Positions 24,193-25,216 of a stretch of DNA of 25,216 bases are shown here, piece by piece (position 1 is the stretch's first letter; every line of letters begins with the position of its first letter). A program made the translations under genes and the position numbers. The DNA comes from JAWPMV01 sp038527215 (GTDB lineage Bacteria; Bacteroidota; Bacteroidia; J057). Where the stretch lies: contig JBCBGC010000125.1 in assembly GCA_038527215.1 (NCBI GenBank), forward strand, positions 1-25,216. The letters run 5' to 3'. Under the pieces are notes generated by a model, which worked only from the letters and a program-made list of their open reading frames with translations, was not told the origin of the DNA and searched no databases.

Positions 24193-25006
24193 AGTCGCCA
24201 TCATCACCGGTTCCAGCATGGGAATCGGCTTTGCCCTGGCTCGACAGATTCTCGAAGGAGGAGGCTCAGTGGTGATCAATGGCCGCAATCCTCAAAAGTT
24301 ACAAGCAGCAAAAGCCGCCCTGGAGCAGCACGGTTTTCAGCCCCTGGCTGTAGCGGCAGATATTAGCGTATGGGAGGACTGCGAAAGGCTGATTCAGGAA
24401 ACCGTTAGCCATTTTGGTCGGCTGGATATCCTCATCAATAATGCTGGGGTGGCCACCCGCGGCAGCGTGGAAAACATGACCCATGAGGTTATGGCCAAGG
24501 TGCTGACCGTCAATATTAACGGCTGCGTCTTCCCTACCAAAGCTGCCTTGCCCCACCTAATTTCCTCTCAGGGCAGTGTGAGTTTTGTATCCAGTATTGC
24601 GAGCTTCTATGGCCTGCCTTTTAACTCGGTCTATGCGGCATCAAAACGGGCCTTGGGCACCTTCGCCGAAGCCTTGCGGATCGAAAGCAAGCAAGCCGGT
24701 CTCCATGTAGGAGTTGCCTATGTCGGCTTTACAGAAAATGATCCCAAAAAAGTGGTCATGGATGCAGACGGAAAGCCCATCTACCTGCCGAATCGCGAAG
24801 GCATCAAGAAGCAGACTCCGGATCAGGTGGCCAGCATTATTCTCCGCATGATCAGGAGAAGGAAGGCCCAGGTAGTGCTTTCCCCCATGGGCAAGGGACT
24901 TTATTTGGCCAGCAGGCTATTCCCAGGCCTCATCGGATGGTTCTTACAAAAGAACTATTCCACCATCAAAGCCCAGGCAGAAACTGAAGCAAAATCAGCC
25001 AAATAG
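24173..25006 (+). CDS. Classical short-chain dehydrogenase/reductase
   Basis: 277 residues. NAD(P)-binding TGSSMGIG (12-19), NNAG (89-92), catalytic Ser141 (SFVSSIAS), Tyr154 and Lys158 (YAASK). After the core, a C-terminal extension (RRRKAQVVLSPMGKGLYLASRLFPGLIGWFLQ) is amphipathic to hydrophobic and may sit on the membrane, a feature shared with some lipid-ketone reductases such as ketodihydrosphingosine reductase. That specificity is a guess. The start lies inside the last 20 bases of the upstream SDR gene. It ends one base before the stop of the convergent membrane-protein gene. Confidence 0.9.
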   Translation: MDTWKNKVAIITGSSMGIGFALARQILEGGGSVVINGRNPQKLQAAKAALEQHGFQPLAVAADISVWEDCERLIQETVSHFGRLDILINNAGVATRGSVENMTHEVMAKVLTVNINGCVFPTKAALPHLISSQGSVSFVSSIASFYGLPFNSVYAASKRALGTFAEALRIESKQAGLHVGVAYVGFTENDPKKVVMDADGKPIYLPNREGIKKQTPDQVASIILRMIRRRKAQVVLSPMGKGLYLASRLFPGLIGWFLQKNYSTIKAQAETEAKSAK

Positions 25007-25007
25007 G

Positions 25008-25216
25008 CTAGGCTGTTTGCGCGACCTGAGGCTTTGGTTTTTCCTCGGTAAAGTAGTTTCTCATCCGGAGCAGCCAAACCAATTGAATCAACGCAAAAGA
25101 AAGGCTAATAACAATCAGGAGCACCGGATAAGGCGTTTGAAAAGCCAGCCAGGGGACCAATGCACTGATCAGGACCAGTCTTCCGTATTCAACCATCAGC
25201 CCAAATTTCTTCTGCT
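25008..25216 (-). CDS. C-terminal end of a membrane protein (5' end outside window)
   Basis: The frame is open to the right edge. An ATG at 25194-25196 could start a 62-residue protein, but six further in-frame codons (QKKFGL) precede it without a stop, so a longer gene is more likely. Two membrane helices (LVLISALVPWLAF, VLLIVISLSFALIQLVWLL) and a polar tail ending KPKPQVAQTA are visible. The family is not recognised. Confidence 0.6.
   Translation of the reverse strand, partial: QKKFGLMVEYGRLVLISALVPWLAFQTPYPVLLIVISLSFALIQLVWLLRMRNYFTEEKPKPQVAQTA

Overview
The window looks like chromosomal DNA of a free-living Bacteroidota, plausibly a Saprospiria/Lewinella-type bacterium. The lineage call is an inference from three things: a 1499-residue surface protein with SBBP, PKD and Ig-like repeats and a type IX secretion (CHU_C-like) C-terminus; several upstream sites of the Bacteroidota form TTG-N18-21-TnnnTTTG; and a general lack of strong Shine-Dalgarno sites. 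Genes are densely packed. Several convergent pairs overlap at their stop codons, and there is no transposase, integrase, phage gene or CRISPR array.

Layout. (1) 1-3416: the 3' end of an unidentified gene, a shared bidirectional terminator, then a leftward operon of Met-rich lipoprotein, SCO-type copper chaperone, membrane-anchored cytochrome c and an ECH1-type crotonase. (2) 3200-5020: a SAM-I riboswitch ahead of an OsmC-family gene and a MetZ/MetY-type homoserine sulfhydrylase, so sulfur assimilation into methionine under SAM control. (3) 5009-12192, all leftward: a dienelactone-hydrolase-like enzyme, ffh (signal recognition particle GTPase) and the giant surface protein. Between ffh and the giant gene lies a perfect 212-bp tandem duplication that has created an extra promoter plus a 33-codon ffh fragment. 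(4) 12429-13587: a DtxR/MntR-type metalloregulator and smpB (trans-translation). (5) 13581-16375: an alpha/beta hydrolase, a small membrane-anchored protein, and a coupled methyltransferase plus UbiA-like membrane protein. (6) 16514-18489: sppA with a strong terminator, then tRNA-Gly(GCC) on the other strand. (7) 18527-21344: a small membrane protein, an outer-membrane barrel protein, and a membrane protein-rpe operon. (8) 21426-25216: an orphan NarL-type response regulator, a WG-repeat secreted protein, two overlapping short-chain dehydrogenase/reductase genes, and the end of a membrane protein.

Most genes are housekeeping or envelope genes. I did not find a convincing undescribed multi-gene system. 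The most unusual objects are the 212-bp duplication with its self-contained ffh mini-gene, the SAM riboswitch leader with a small ORF abutting osmC, the methyltransferase/UbiA-like pair, and the histidine-rich insert in the giant T9SS cargo protein.
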